This document shows positions 48,184-56,389 of a stretch of DNA of 64,000 nucleotides, piece after piece. Made by a program: the position numbers and the translations under genes. How positions within the stretch are numbered: the first letter of the stretch is position 1; every line of letters starts with the position of its first letter. This stretch comes from Persicitalea sp963716085 (GTDB lineage: Bacteria; Bacteroidota; Bacteroidia; Cytophagales; Spirosomataceae): the NCBI GenBank assembly GCA_963716085.1, contig OY970288.1, positions 5,270,001-5,334,000 of the forward strand, written 5' to 3'. The notes beneath the pieces were generated by a model. That model made no database searches. It was given only the letters and a program-made list of their open reading frames with translations, and was not told where the DNA came from.

Positions 48184-50541
48184 TTGAAAAGAAATAAACT
48201 ATTCTTACTGATAATGTGGCTGCTACCGCTAACTGGCACGGCGCAGGGCTGGACGCTGCGGGGGCAAGTCATGGCCGACTCCACCGCGCAGGGCGTGGCG
48301 GGAGCATCGGTGGTAGCGTCGGCATCGAAGACCGCGACGACCACCGATAGCGCGGGGTACTTTGTACTACCGTTGCTGGCCGGGGAGCAGTTGGTGAAAA
48401 TCTCGGCGGTCGGTTTTTTTGCTAAAAACCTGACGGTGAACTACCGCACGACCTTATCGGACGTGGAGGTGCGGCTACTACCCGAAATCAGGCAGTTGCA
48501 AGAGTTGGTCGTCAGCGACCGGGCCCCCGACGCTAACGTGCGGGCCAGCGACATGGGCGTGGCGACGCTGGACATCAAGACTTTGAAAAACATCCCCGTC
48601 GTCTTCGGCGAAACCGACCTCATCAAGGCCCTCACCTTGCAGCCGGGCGTAAGCACCGTGGGCGAAGGCGCGGCGGGCTTCAACGTCCGGGGCGGCCGCA
48701 CCGACCAAAACCTGGTGCTGCTCGACGGTGCTCCGCTCTTCAATACCTCGCACCTGCTGGGCTTCCTGGGCAGCGTCAACGCCGAAGTGACCCGCGACGT
48801 GACGCTTTACAAGGGCGACATTCCGGCGGCCTACGGCGGACGGCTGTCGTCTTTGCTGGCAATCAACACCGTGAGCGGCAACAAAGAGCACTTGCGATAT
48901 TCGACGGGTTTAGGCCTGATGTCGGGCAATTTTACCGCCGACGGGCCGCTTACGCGTGGTAAGCGCCTGACCTTCGCTGCCGGGGGGCGCATCGCTTATC
49001 CTAATTTTATTATCAAAAGATTTCCCGAGCCCGCCAACCAGAACCGCGCTCTTTTTTACGACCTCAACGGGCGGCTTTCCTACGAACTTTCCGAGAACAG
49101 TCGGGTCGCGGCCACGGTGTACCAGAGTCAGGATTCCTTTAAATTTCCCGAAGACACGCTCTACGGCTGGCGCTCCACCACGGCCACGCTACGCTGGAAC
49201 AAGCGGCTAAATAAGGATTTCTCGTTTGAGTTGGGTGGTAATCTCAGCCATTACCAGTTCGCGCTGCGGGGGATTGCACCCACCAACGAGTACCGCTTCA
49301 CGTCGGGCATCCGGCAGCACGACGCCCTGGCGCGGCTGCTGTGGACACCCTTGCCCGCTCACACGCTGGAAGGCGGCGCGAGCGTGACGCAGTACAATCT
49401 CAGACCCGGCGACCTGGCTCCGGAAGGAAGCGCTTCGAGCATTGCCAATGTGCAGATTGCGCCGGAGCAGGCGCGGGAAATTGCGCTCTATATTTCTGAC
49501 GAATGGAGTCCCGCGTCTTGGCTGACGGTGCGGGCGGGACTGCGCTACGTGGCTTTTCAGAAAGTGGGGCCGGGACGGGTATTGCAATACGACCCGGCGC
49601 AGGCGCGCAGCCCGGAGTCGGTGCTGGACACGCTGCGGTTTGGCAGGGACGAGACGATGGCAAATTTCGCGGGCTTCGAGCCCCGGTTGTCGGTACGGCT
49701 TACGACGGGGGCGAACAGTTCGGTCAAGGCAAGCCTTACCCGCACCCGGCAATATCTGCACCTGATTTCCAATACCACCGCCATTTCTCCCGTGGACTAC
49801 TGGAAACTGGCCGACCGCTTCGTGCCGCCGCAGTTGGCCACGCAATGGGCGGTGGGTTATTTCAAGAACCTCAACGACAACGCCGTGGAGGTGTCGGTGG
49901 AGTTTTACCAAAAACAACTGCAAAACCTGGTCGAGTACCGCAACGGGGCCACGCTGCTGCTCAACCCGCAACTGGAAACGGATTTGCTGTCCGCCACGGG
50001 CCGCGCTTACGGCGTGGAAACGAGTATTCAAAAAAACAAGGGAATCGTAACGGGTCTGCTGGCCTACACCTACAGCCGCACTTTCGCGCGGGTGAACGCC
50101 ACCTTCGCGCGCGACCAAATCAACGGCGGCGACTGGTTTCCAGCCACCGTGGACCGTCCGCACAACGCCACGGCCTCCGTGCAGTGGAAGTGGCGCAAGG
50201 GCTGGACCTTCGGTACCAATTTCGTGTACACCACCGGGCGACCCATCACTTACCCCGACGGCACCTACCGCCTCAACGACATGGTCGTGCAGGATTTCTC
50301 GAGCCGCAACCTCGACCGCGTCCCCGACTACCACCGCCTGGACATCGCCTTCACGAAAGACACCCGGCAGCGCCCGGAGCAGGAAAAGTACACGACCTGG
50401 TCTTTCTCGTTTTACAATGTGTACGCGCGCCGGAATCCCTACTCCGTCTTCTTCCGGCAGAGTGGCTCACGGCTGGCGAGTTATCAGTTATCGGTGTTTG
50501 GGACGATCATTCCGAGTGTGAGTTGGAAGCGATATTTTTGA
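48184..50541 (+). CDS. TonB-dependent receptor with carboxypeptidase-regulatory-like domain
   Basis: A 785-residue outer-membrane receptor. I chose TTG 48184, because it begins a normal signal peptide (KRNKLFLLIMWLLPLTGTAQ); the in-frame ATG at 48103 would add 27 very basic residues. Residues 25-105 form the regulatory-like sandwich (LRGQVMADSTAQGVAGASVV). The plug follows with NIPVVFGETDLIKALTLQPG near 142 and GFNVRGGRTDQNLVLLDGAP near 170. The beta-barrel covers about 240-785 and ends in IIPSVSWKRYF, an aromatic terminus as expected. It forms a receptor unit with the upstream DUF4249 lipoprotein. The substrate is unknown. Confidence 0.88.
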   Translation: MKRNKLFLLIMWLLPLTGTAQGWTLRGQVMADSTAQGVAGASVVASASKTATTTDSAGYFVLPLLAGEQLVKISAVGFFAKNLTVNYRTTLSDVEVRLLPEIRQLQELVVSDRAPDANVRASDMGVATLDIKTLKNIPVVFGETDLIKALTLQPGVSTVGEGAAGFNVRGGRTDQNLVLLDGAPLFNTSHLLGFLGSVNAEVTRDVTLYKGDIPAAYGGRLSSLLAINTVSGNKEHLRYSTGLGLMSGNFTADGPLTRGKRLTFAAGGRIAYPNFIIKRFPEPANQNRALFYDLNGRLSYELSENSRVAATVYQSQDSFKFPEDTLYGWRSTTATLRWNKRLNKDFSFELGGNLSHYQFALRGIAPTNEYRFTSGIRQHDALARLLWTPLPAHTLEGGASVTQYNLRPGDLAPEGSASSIANVQIAPEQAREIALYISDEWSPASWLTVRAGLRYVAFQKVGPGRVLQYDPAQARSPESVLDTLRFGRDETMANFAGFEPRLSVRLTTGANSSVKASLTRTRQYLHLISNTTAISPVDYWKLADRFVPPQLATQWAVGYFKNLNDNAVEVSVEFYQKQLQNLVEYRNGATLLLNPQLETDLLSATGRAYGVETSIQKNKGIVTGLLAYTYSRTFARVNATFARDQINGGDWFPATVDRPHNATASVQWKWRKGWTFGTNFVYTTGRPITYPDGTYRLNDMVVQDFSSRNLDRVPDYHRLDIAFTKDTRQRPEQEKYTTWSFSFYNVYARRNPYSVFFRQSGSRLASYQLSVFGTIIPSVSWKRYF

Positions 50542-50636
50542 GGAGTTTTGTTTGATCGATTCCAACCTTTCAAGTTACGGAGGACTCTTCCGGTTGCTAT
50601 TCCAGATCAAACACCCATCACTCAATCCGCTGTATC

Positions 50637-50993
50637 ATGAAAGCTTCAATCCTATTTCTGGTGATCAATTTGCTGTTCGTTTCTTGCACCCAGAAGAAGT
50701 TAAATCCGTCTGTTTGTGGCACGTCGGATCCGATTAACGACATAAAATGGCTGAAAGAGCGGATAAAGGAAAAGACGTCACGCAGCCCTGCTCCCTTTTT
50801 CACAATAACGGCCTTCGAATTTGAGGGAAGAACCGTAATTGCGGACGAATCTCCTCTGTATTCAACGTTCTTGGGTTATGTTTTCAACTGCGATGGAAGT
50901 GAGGCACTAAAAACAGGCGAACACGAGCGGTACGCTCGCGAACGAAAGAAAATCAGGGTTTTATTCGATTTCGATGGCAAAAAGGCTAGATGA
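50637..50993 (+). CDS. small lipoprotein, unrecognised
   Basis: A 118-residue protein with a lipoprotein signal (MKASILFLVINLLFVSC, Cys17). The mature part begins TQKKLNPSVCGTSDPINDIK and ends with basic residues. It has a helix (WLKERIKEKTSR) and a strand-rich middle (FFTITAFEFEGRTVIAD), with a Cys in VFNCDG. I do not recognise a family. It lies 95 bases after the receptor gene and is convergent with the penicillin-binding protein gene, six bases away. It may be independent or belong to the receptor unit. Function unknown. Confidence 0.65.
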   Translation: MKASILFLVINLLFVSCTQKKLNPSVCGTSDPINDIKWLKERIKEKTSRSPAPFFTITAFEFEGRTVIADESPLYSTFLGYVFNCDGSEALKTGEHERYARERKKIRVLFDFDGKKAR

Positions 50994-50999
50994 GTCCTC

Positions 51000-53348
51000 T
51001 CAATTCCGCTTCCGCTCGGCGCGCCTTTCGGCCCGGCGCTCTTTGCGATCTTTCTTTCTTTCCTGTCGCTCTTCCTTCGTGGGAAAATCAAAGGGCAGCG
51101 CCTCCTTCACCTTATCAAAAAACGTCGGTTCATCTTCCAGATAGGGTGCGCAGTTCAAGCGGTTTTGAAGCCGCTCCGACAATGGCGGGAAGCCCTCTTT
51201 GTCGGCAAAGTACTTCGCCTTCACCAAGCGCGAAATAAAGTCGCCCCAAATGGGCAGCGCCGTGCGCGAACCTTGTCCCAGGCTCAGGCTGCGGAAGCGC
51301 ACCAGCGGACTTTCACCCCCTACCCACACGCCCGTAATCAGGCCGGGCGTGATGCCGATGAACCAGCCGTCGCTCTGGTTTTGGGTAGTACCCGTCTTTC
51401 CCGCGATGTCCACTTTAAGGCCAAAAGTCGAGCGGAGCCGCGCGCCGCTGCCTTCGTCGACCACGGCCTGCATCATGTGCAGCATAGCGGCGGCGTTGTC
51501 GCGCGCGAGGATCAACTTGTGGCGTTGTGATTCGTTTTTGCGCAGTACGCGTCCGCCCGCATCCACGATCTCGGTCACGTAAACGGGTTCACTGATGCGG
51601 CCTTCGTTGGCAAAGGCGGTGTAGGCCCCCACCATTTCGAGCAAGGAAATATCGGCCGTCCCCAGCGCCAAAGAAGGAACAGACGGCAGGTCGCTCTCGA
51701 TACCCAGGTCGCGGGCCATGCGGATGGTCGTTGGAATGCCGACCCGCATAATGAGTTGCGCCGAGACGGTGTTTACCGAGTTGGAGAGCGCCCCCTCCAA
51801 AGAGTAACGGCCGCCGTAGCGATTGTCGGCGTTTTGCGGCGCCCAGTTCTCGTATTGCTCGTAAGTCGTCAGTTTGTTTTCCAGGTACTTGCAGGGCTGA
51901 ATGCCTTTTTGCAGCGCGGCGGCGTACAAAATCGGCTTGAAGGTGGAACCCACCTGCCGCTTGGACGTCACGTGATCGTACTTGAAAAGATTGTGGTTGA
52001 TGCCGCCCACCCACGCCCGCACGAAACCCGTTTCGGGTTCCATCGACACCAGCCCCGTGTTCAGGAACTTGGCGTAGTAGGCCAGTGAATCTATCGGGCT
52101 CATGGTGCGGCGCGTGGTACCGCCCCAAGTGTAGAGCCGCATCGACGAGCGTTTCTGAAAAGCTTTCCTGATTGCCTCTTCCGACGCACCTGCCGCCTTC
52201 ATGCGCTGGTAGCGGGGAGAACGCCGCATGGCATTTTCGAGGATGGTTTGGTCGTTGCCCCAGGGGTTGCGGCCCCGCCAGTGCGCGTCGAACTGCTTTT
52301 GCAGCGCCGCCATGCGCCTGGCCACCGATCGCTCGGCCTCGCGCTGGATTTTGGCGTCGATGGTCGTGTAGATTTTCAGGCCATCGGTGTAGAGGTTGTA
52401 CGAGCCGCCGCCGCGCTTGCTTTGGTTGGCGCACCATTCGGCCAGTTCCACGCGGAGCTGCTCGCGGAAATAGGGCGCCAGGTTTTCCTCTTTCTCACGC
52501 TCGGGCATTTTGCCCTGTTTGGTCACCAGCGCCTTCTTTTTCAACGTCTCGGCTTTCTCGGGCGGGAGGTAGCCATATTTTTCCATTTGCGACAGCACCA
52601 CGTTGCGCCGCTGCGTGGCGCGTTCGGGGTGGTTGCGGGGATTGTAGGAGGTGGTGGCCTTCAGCATCCCGACCAGCATCGCGGCTTGCTCGGGCTGCAA
52701 TTTGCTGGCGGGTCGGGCGAAGAAGTGTCGCGCCGCCCGCTCTACGCCGAAGATCGTGCCGCCAAAGGAAACGGTATTCAGGTATAGCTCGATGATTTCG
52801 GATTTGGAATAGACGGATTCCAACCGTCGGGCCAGGATCATCTCGCGAACTTTATTGATGGGCATCGTCAGGATGAAGCGGCTGCGGCGCGGGTAAAGGT
52901 TTTTGATAAGCTGCTGCGTGATGGTGCTGCCACCGCCCGAACTTTCTTTTTGTAACAAAATGCTCTTGATAAGTACCCGCGCCAAACTACGGCTATCGAC
53001 GCCGTGATGCTGGTAAAAGCGCGCATCCTCCGTCGCCACCAGTGCCGCCACGACTGTCGTGTCGATATCGCGGTAAGCAATATTGGTGCGGTCATAAAGA
53101 AAGTACCGGCCCAGCAACACACTATCGGCGGAATACACCTCGGAAGCCGTGTCGTTACGCCTTTTCTTCAACTCTTCACCCGAGGGCATTTCTCCGAAAA
53201 AACCCAGGATGATGAGGAGATAAAACAAAATTCCGAACGACAGACCAGCCGCCGCCAGCGATCCTCCCAAAAATAAAGTGAGTCGCCAGAAGCGTCCGTG
53301 ACCGCGTCGGTTGGCCTTCTGCCAGGTATTTTTTATGAAATTTCTCAA
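51000..53348 (-). CDS. class A penicillin-binding protein (bifunctional transglycosylase/transpeptidase)
   Basis: A 782-residue PBP1A-type enzyme that polymerises glycan strands and cross-links peptidoglycan at the outer face of the cytoplasmic membrane. One transmembrane helix lies near residues 22-50. The GT51 domain (about 80-250) has ATEDARFYQHHGVDSRSLAR with the catalytic Glu, GGSTITQQLIKNL and RKVREM-like sequence (NKVREMILARRLES). The transpeptidase domain has QVGSTFKPILYAAAL near 460 (Ser-x-x-Lys), SNSVNT near 510 (Ser-x-Asn) and AGKTGTTQNQSDGWF near 645. The C-terminal 60 residues are very basic. A CAAAGATA at 53442-53449 is a -7 element for this gene. Confidence 0.95.
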   Translation of the reverse strand: MRNFIKNTWQKANRRGHGRFWRLTLFLGGSLAAAGLSFGILFYLLIILGFFGEMPSGEELKKRRNDTASEVYSADSVLLGRYFLYDRTNIAYRDIDTTVVAALVATEDARFYQHHGVDSRSLARVLIKSILLQKESSGGGSTITQQLIKNLYPRRSRFILTMPINKVREMILARRLESVYSKSEIIELYLNTVSFGGTIFGVERAARHFFARPASKLQPEQAAMLVGMLKATTSYNPRNHPERATQRRNVVLSQMEKYGYLPPEKAETLKKKALVTKQGKMPEREKEENLAPYFREQLRVELAEWCANQSKRGGGSYNLYTDGLKIYTTIDAKIQREAERSVARRMAALQKQFDAHWRGRNPWGNDQTILENAMRRSPRYQRMKAAGASEEAIRKAFQKRSSMRLYTWGGTTRRTMSPIDSLAYYAKFLNTGLVSMEPETGFVRAWVGGINHNLFKYDHVTSKRQVGSTFKPILYAAALQKGIQPCKYLENKLTTYEQYENWAPQNADNRYGGRYSLEGALSNSVNTVSAQLIMRVGIPTTIRMARDLGIESDLPSVPSLALGTADISLLEMVGAYTAFANEGRISEPVYVTEIVDAGGRVLRKNESQRHKLILARDNAAAMLHMMQAVVDEGSGARLRSTFGLKVDIAGKTGTTQNQSDGWFIGITPGLITGVWVGGESPLVRFRSLSLGQGSRTALPIWGDFISRLVKAKYFADKEGFPPLSERLQNRLNCAPYLEDEPTFFDKVKEALPFDFPTKEERQERKKDRKERRAERRAERKRN

Positions 53349-53441
53349 TAAACAGGTCGGAGTGTGAGGTGATTTTGATTACGCCTAAAAACGTGTACCG
53401 AAAGGAATTCTTGCCTTACCTGATGGCAGGCTGGACGTCGG

Positions 53442-53449
53442 CAAAGATA
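53442..53449 (-). promoter_or_regulatory. Putative -7 element for the penicillin-binding protein gene
   Basis: CAAAGATA reads TATCTTTG on the minus strand, a perfect match to TAnnTTTG, about 94 bases before the ATG at 53348. The -33 TTG is not visible at ideal spacing. Confidence 0.4.
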
Positions 53450-53487
53450 GCGTTATCAGTAATAACCCGTAACGCCTTTCTTTTTGC

Positions 53488-53519
53488 CATTAACCGTTTC
53501 ACCATTAACCGTTCACCGA
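53488..53519 (+). repeat. Short tandem repeat just upstream of the Nramp-like gene
   Basis: ATTAACCGTTTCACC is repeated as ATTAACCGTTCACC (units of seven and eight bases) and ends one base before the ATG at 53521. It resembles a single arm of the heptamer arrays elsewhere in the window. No matching inverted arm was found. Confidence 0.55.
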
Positions 53520-53520
53520 A

Positions 53521-54846
53521 ATGACGCAGCCCCTCGACCCACCCAGGAACATTGCCGGACAGTTGAAGTACCTTGGTCCTGGCTTCATCATGTCGGCGGC
53601 TATCGTCGGCTCCGGCGAACTGATCGCCACCACCACGCTGGGCGCGAAGGCGGGTTTCGTGACCTTCTGGGTGATATTGGTGAGCTGCCTGGTGAAGGTG
53701 ACGCTGCAACTGGAATTTGGTAAGAATGCCATTTATACCGGAACGTTCACAATGCACAACTTCAACCGCCTTCCCGGCACAAAATGGGGGCGGGCGCACT
53801 GGAGCATTTGGCTGTGGCTGTCGCTGCAAGGCTTGAAACTGCTGCAGGTTGGTGGCATTGTGGGCGGTGTAGCCATTGTCTTGAATATGGCTTTTCCCGT
53901 TGTTCCCGTAAATGTCTGGGCGCTATTGGCGGCACTCGTCACGGCGCTGCTGGTGTACCGGGGCTACTACGCGCCGATCGAAAAAGGTTCGCTGGTGATG
54001 ATCGTTCTTTTTTCGTCAGTGGTACTTATCTCGCTGGGACTGTTGCAGGGGACAGCCTTCGCCATTCGTTGGCCGGATATTCAGGAAGGGCTGAGTTTCA
54101 ACCTGCCGCCCGAGGCGGTGCTGGTGGCCTTCGGGGCGTTCGGCATTACGGGGGTGGGGGGCGACGAAATCATGTACTACAACTACTGGTGCATCGAGAA
54201 AGGCTACGCGGCTTACGCTGGCCCCAACGACGGCAGTGCCGCATGGGCCACCCGCGCCAAGGGCTGGATCGATGTCATGTACCTCGACGCCCTGCTGTCG
54301 ATGGTCGTTTATACCATTGTCACGGCGGCTTTTTACCTGCTGGGAGCGGCGGTACTGCACCGCAGCGGCGAAGTGCCGGAAGGCTACCGGATGATCGGGG
54401 TACTGTCGCGCATCTTCACCGAAACCCTCGGTCCCTGGGCCGAAACGCTGTTTTTGGTCGGGGCCTTCACGGCGCTGTACTCCACGCTGTTCACCGCCAC
54501 GGCGAGTTGGGCGCGGGTGTGGGGCGACGCCTTCGGACAGTTGGGCTGGCTCAAGTTCGACACGGCGCAAGAGCGACGACGCTCCATCGCCATTTTTTCC
54601 TGGATATTTCCCTTTGCCTGGTGCGCCTTTTTCCTGTTCTTCCAGTCGCCCGTGATGATGGTGATCCTGGGTGGCGTGGCCACGTCGGTACTGTTGCTGC
54701 TGATCGTGTGGGTGGCGTGGGTGTACCGCTATCGCGAGCTACCCGAAGCGCTGACGCCCTCGCGGGTGTACGATATTTTTTTCTGGTTGAGCGTGGCGTC
54801 GATTTTGGTCGTGAGCGGGTACGGGGTGTGGCAAGCAGTTAATTGA
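53521..54846 (+). CDS. Nramp-family-like transporter lacking the canonical metal motif
   Basis: A 441-residue membrane protein of the Nramp/SLC11 fold with about eleven transmembrane helices. The first helix reads GPGFIMSAAIVGSGELIATT, where true Nramp metal transporters have a DPGN motif; here GSGE stands in that region. The sixth helix carries GITGVGGDEIMYYNYW where an MPH motif is normal. So the metal-binding residues are replaced, and the substrate is probably not Mn/Fe. Divergent Nramp-related groups with other substrates are known. The gene begins at ATG 53521 directly after a short tandem repeat, diverges from the penicillin-binding protein gene and ends before the Rpn-type gene. Confidence 0.83.
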   Translation: MTQPLDPPRNIAGQLKYLGPGFIMSAAIVGSGELIATTTLGAKAGFVTFWVILVSCLVKVTLQLEFGKNAIYTGTFTMHNFNRLPGTKWGRAHWSIWLWLSLQGLKLLQVGGIVGGVAIVLNMAFPVVPVNVWALLAALVTALLVYRGYYAPIEKGSLVMIVLFSSVVLISLGLLQGTAFAIRWPDIQEGLSFNLPPEAVLVAFGAFGITGVGGDEIMYYNYWCIEKGYAAYAGPNDGSAAWATRAKGWIDVMYLDALLSMVVYTIVTAAFYLLGAAVLHRSGEVPEGYRMIGVLSRIFTETLGPWAETLFLVGAFTALYSTLFTATASWARVWGDAFGQLGWLKFDTAQERRRSIAIFSWIFPFAWCAFFLFFQSPVMMVILGGVATSVLLLLIVWVAWVYRYRELPEALTPSRVYDIFFWLSVASILVVSGYGVWQAVN

Positions 54847-54910
54847 TCAAGGCAGAGTTTCGGCCTGGCGAAGGGAATTCGTATTTTTGAAAAAAAGATA
54901 AAGATAGCTC

Positions 54911-55786
54911 ATGGAAGAATTCGCCGAAAGATATATCAACCCTTTTACCGATTACGGTTTTAAGAAGCTGTTTGGGGAAGAACCGAACAAGGATCTACTA
55001 CTCGACTTCCTGAATGAGCTGCTACGGGAAGAGCAGGGAGAAATCCTAAATCTGACCTACTTGAAAAATGAGCATCTTGGCGCGGGTGAACTGGATCGCA
55101 AGGCGGTCTTCGACCTTTACTGTGAAAATGAACGAGGCGAGAAGTTCATAGTCGAGATGCAGAAAGCTAAACAAAACTTTTTTAAGGACAGGAGCGTGTA
55201 CTATGCGACCTTTCCCATTGCTGAACAGGCTAAACGGACTACCTGGAATTATGAACTGAAGGCGGTGTACACCGTAGCTATCCTCGACTTTGTATTTGAC
55301 GAGGACAAGCATCAGCCGGAAAAGTACCGCTACGACGTGAAGCTGAGTGATGTTGAAACGCACAAAGTGTTTTATGACAAGCTCACGTTCATCTACCTGG
55401 AAATGCCCAAGTTTAACAAGACGATCGACGAACTCGAGACCCGTTTTGATAAGTGGCTGTACGTAATTAGGAATTTGAACCGACTCGACCGTGTCCCGGA
55501 AAAATTACAAGAAAGAGTCTTTGAGAAACTCTTTGAAGCTGCCGAGATCGCTAAGTTTACCCCTGTTCAAATCCGCTCTTATGTGGATAGCTTGAAATAC
55601 TACCGGGATATGCAAAATTCTTTAGATACGGCTTTTGACGAAGGAAAAGAGGAAGGCCGGGAGGAAGGGAAAAGGAATAATCAAATAGATATCGCTAGAA
55701 AAGCCTTGGCTGCGGGACTGAGCGTAGACACTATTGCCACAATTACAGGCCTGAGACCAGAGGAAATAGAAGGTCTAAATGCTTAA
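54911..55786 (+). CDS. Rpn-family recombination-promoting nuclease / putative transposase
   Basis: A 291-residue protein of the Rpn (PDDEXK nuclease transposase-like) family. The N-terminal motif RYINPFTDYGFKKLFGEEPN is at residues 8-27. The nuclease core has ELDRKAVFDLYCENERGEKF near 58 and IVEMQKAKQNFF near 79, holding the D and E-x-Q-type acidic catalytic residues. A C-terminal Glu/Gly-rich segment (DEGKEEGREEGKRNN) and a short terminal helix pair complete the family pattern. Rpn nucleases promote RecA-independent recombination and some have phage-related roles. It is complete and alone, convergent with the rhodanese gene 14 bases downstream, with no flanking inverted repeats recognised. 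Confidence 0.9.
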   Translation: MEEFAERYINPFTDYGFKKLFGEEPNKDLLLDFLNELLREEQGEILNLTYLKNEHLGAGELDRKAVFDLYCENERGEKFIVEMQKAKQNFFKDRSVYYATFPIAEQAKRTTWNYELKAVYTVAILDFVFDEDKHQPEKYRYDVKLSDVETHKVFYDKLTFIYLEMPKFNKTIDELETRFDKWLYVIRNLNRLDRVPEKLQERVFEKLFEAAEIAKFTPVQIRSYVDSLKYYRDMQNSLDTAFDEGKEEGREEGKRNNQIDIARKALAAGLSVDTIATITGLRPEEIEGLNA

Positions 55787-55800
55787 GACCAATATCCCTC

Positions 55801-56304
55801 TCACTCATAGACCTTCTCCCCCTTATTCAACCACACGCCCCAGGCACGGGAATAGGCGTGTACTTTCTCCGTGGGCTTCCCTTTCATGTCTACGATGGGA
55901 TAATCCTGGTTCACCCACTCGAACAGGCTGCCGTAAAGATTCTGCACGTCGGTGAAGCCCGCATCCAGTAACTTTTTTCCGATTCGCTCGCTCCTGACTC
56001 CAATCGAACAATAGATCACGATCGGTGTGTTCTTGCTAATCTTCTTCACTCTGTCGAGCGTAAATTCTTCGTAGCCCACCCAGCGGGCGTTGGCGATGTG
56101 ACTTATTTTAAACTCTTCGTAGGCACGCGCATCCAAAAACAGCGCGTCCGGCATCTGGCTGGCCTTTTCGCAGCTCACCAACGGTACTTCTTTCTTGTAA
56201 AGTGTGTTGAGCATTACCCGATAGGCACCGCTGTTGATCTGAGCGAAGGAAGCGGTGAAAGAAATAAGCAAAGCGCAGGGGAGTATAATCAATGTTTTTT
56301 TCAC
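55801..56304 (-). CDS. exported rhodanese-domain protein
   Basis: A 167-residue exported protein with a rhodanese domain. GTG 56304 begins a signal peptide (KKTLIILPCALLISFTASFAQ); an ATG at 56352 would add 16 residues that spoil it. The domain starts KEVPLVSCEKASQMPDALFL, has DARAYEEFKISHIANARWVG near residue 68, and an active-site loop VIYCSIGVRSERIG near 105 with the catalytic Cys. The C-terminal part (AYSRAWGVWLNKGEKVYE) is unusual for rhodaneses. It may carry persulfide or act as a sulfurtransferase in the periplasm. It is divergent from the GH3 fusion gene, with 85 bases between. Confidence 0.82.
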   Translation of the reverse strand: MKKTLIILPCALLISFTASFAQINSGAYRVMLNTLYKKEVPLVSCEKASQMPDALFLDARAYEEFKISHIANARWVGYEEFTLDRVKKISKNTPIVIYCSIGVRSERIGKKLLDAGFTDVQNLYGSLFEWVNQDYPIVDMKGKPTEKVHAYSRAWGVWLNKGEKVYE

Positions 56305-56389
56305 AATTTTGCGTTGTATTTGTGCGTATGGGCCATTTTGGCAAATCCCCATTGGTAGTAATCTGTAATTTTTGTTGTAAACGAGGAGC

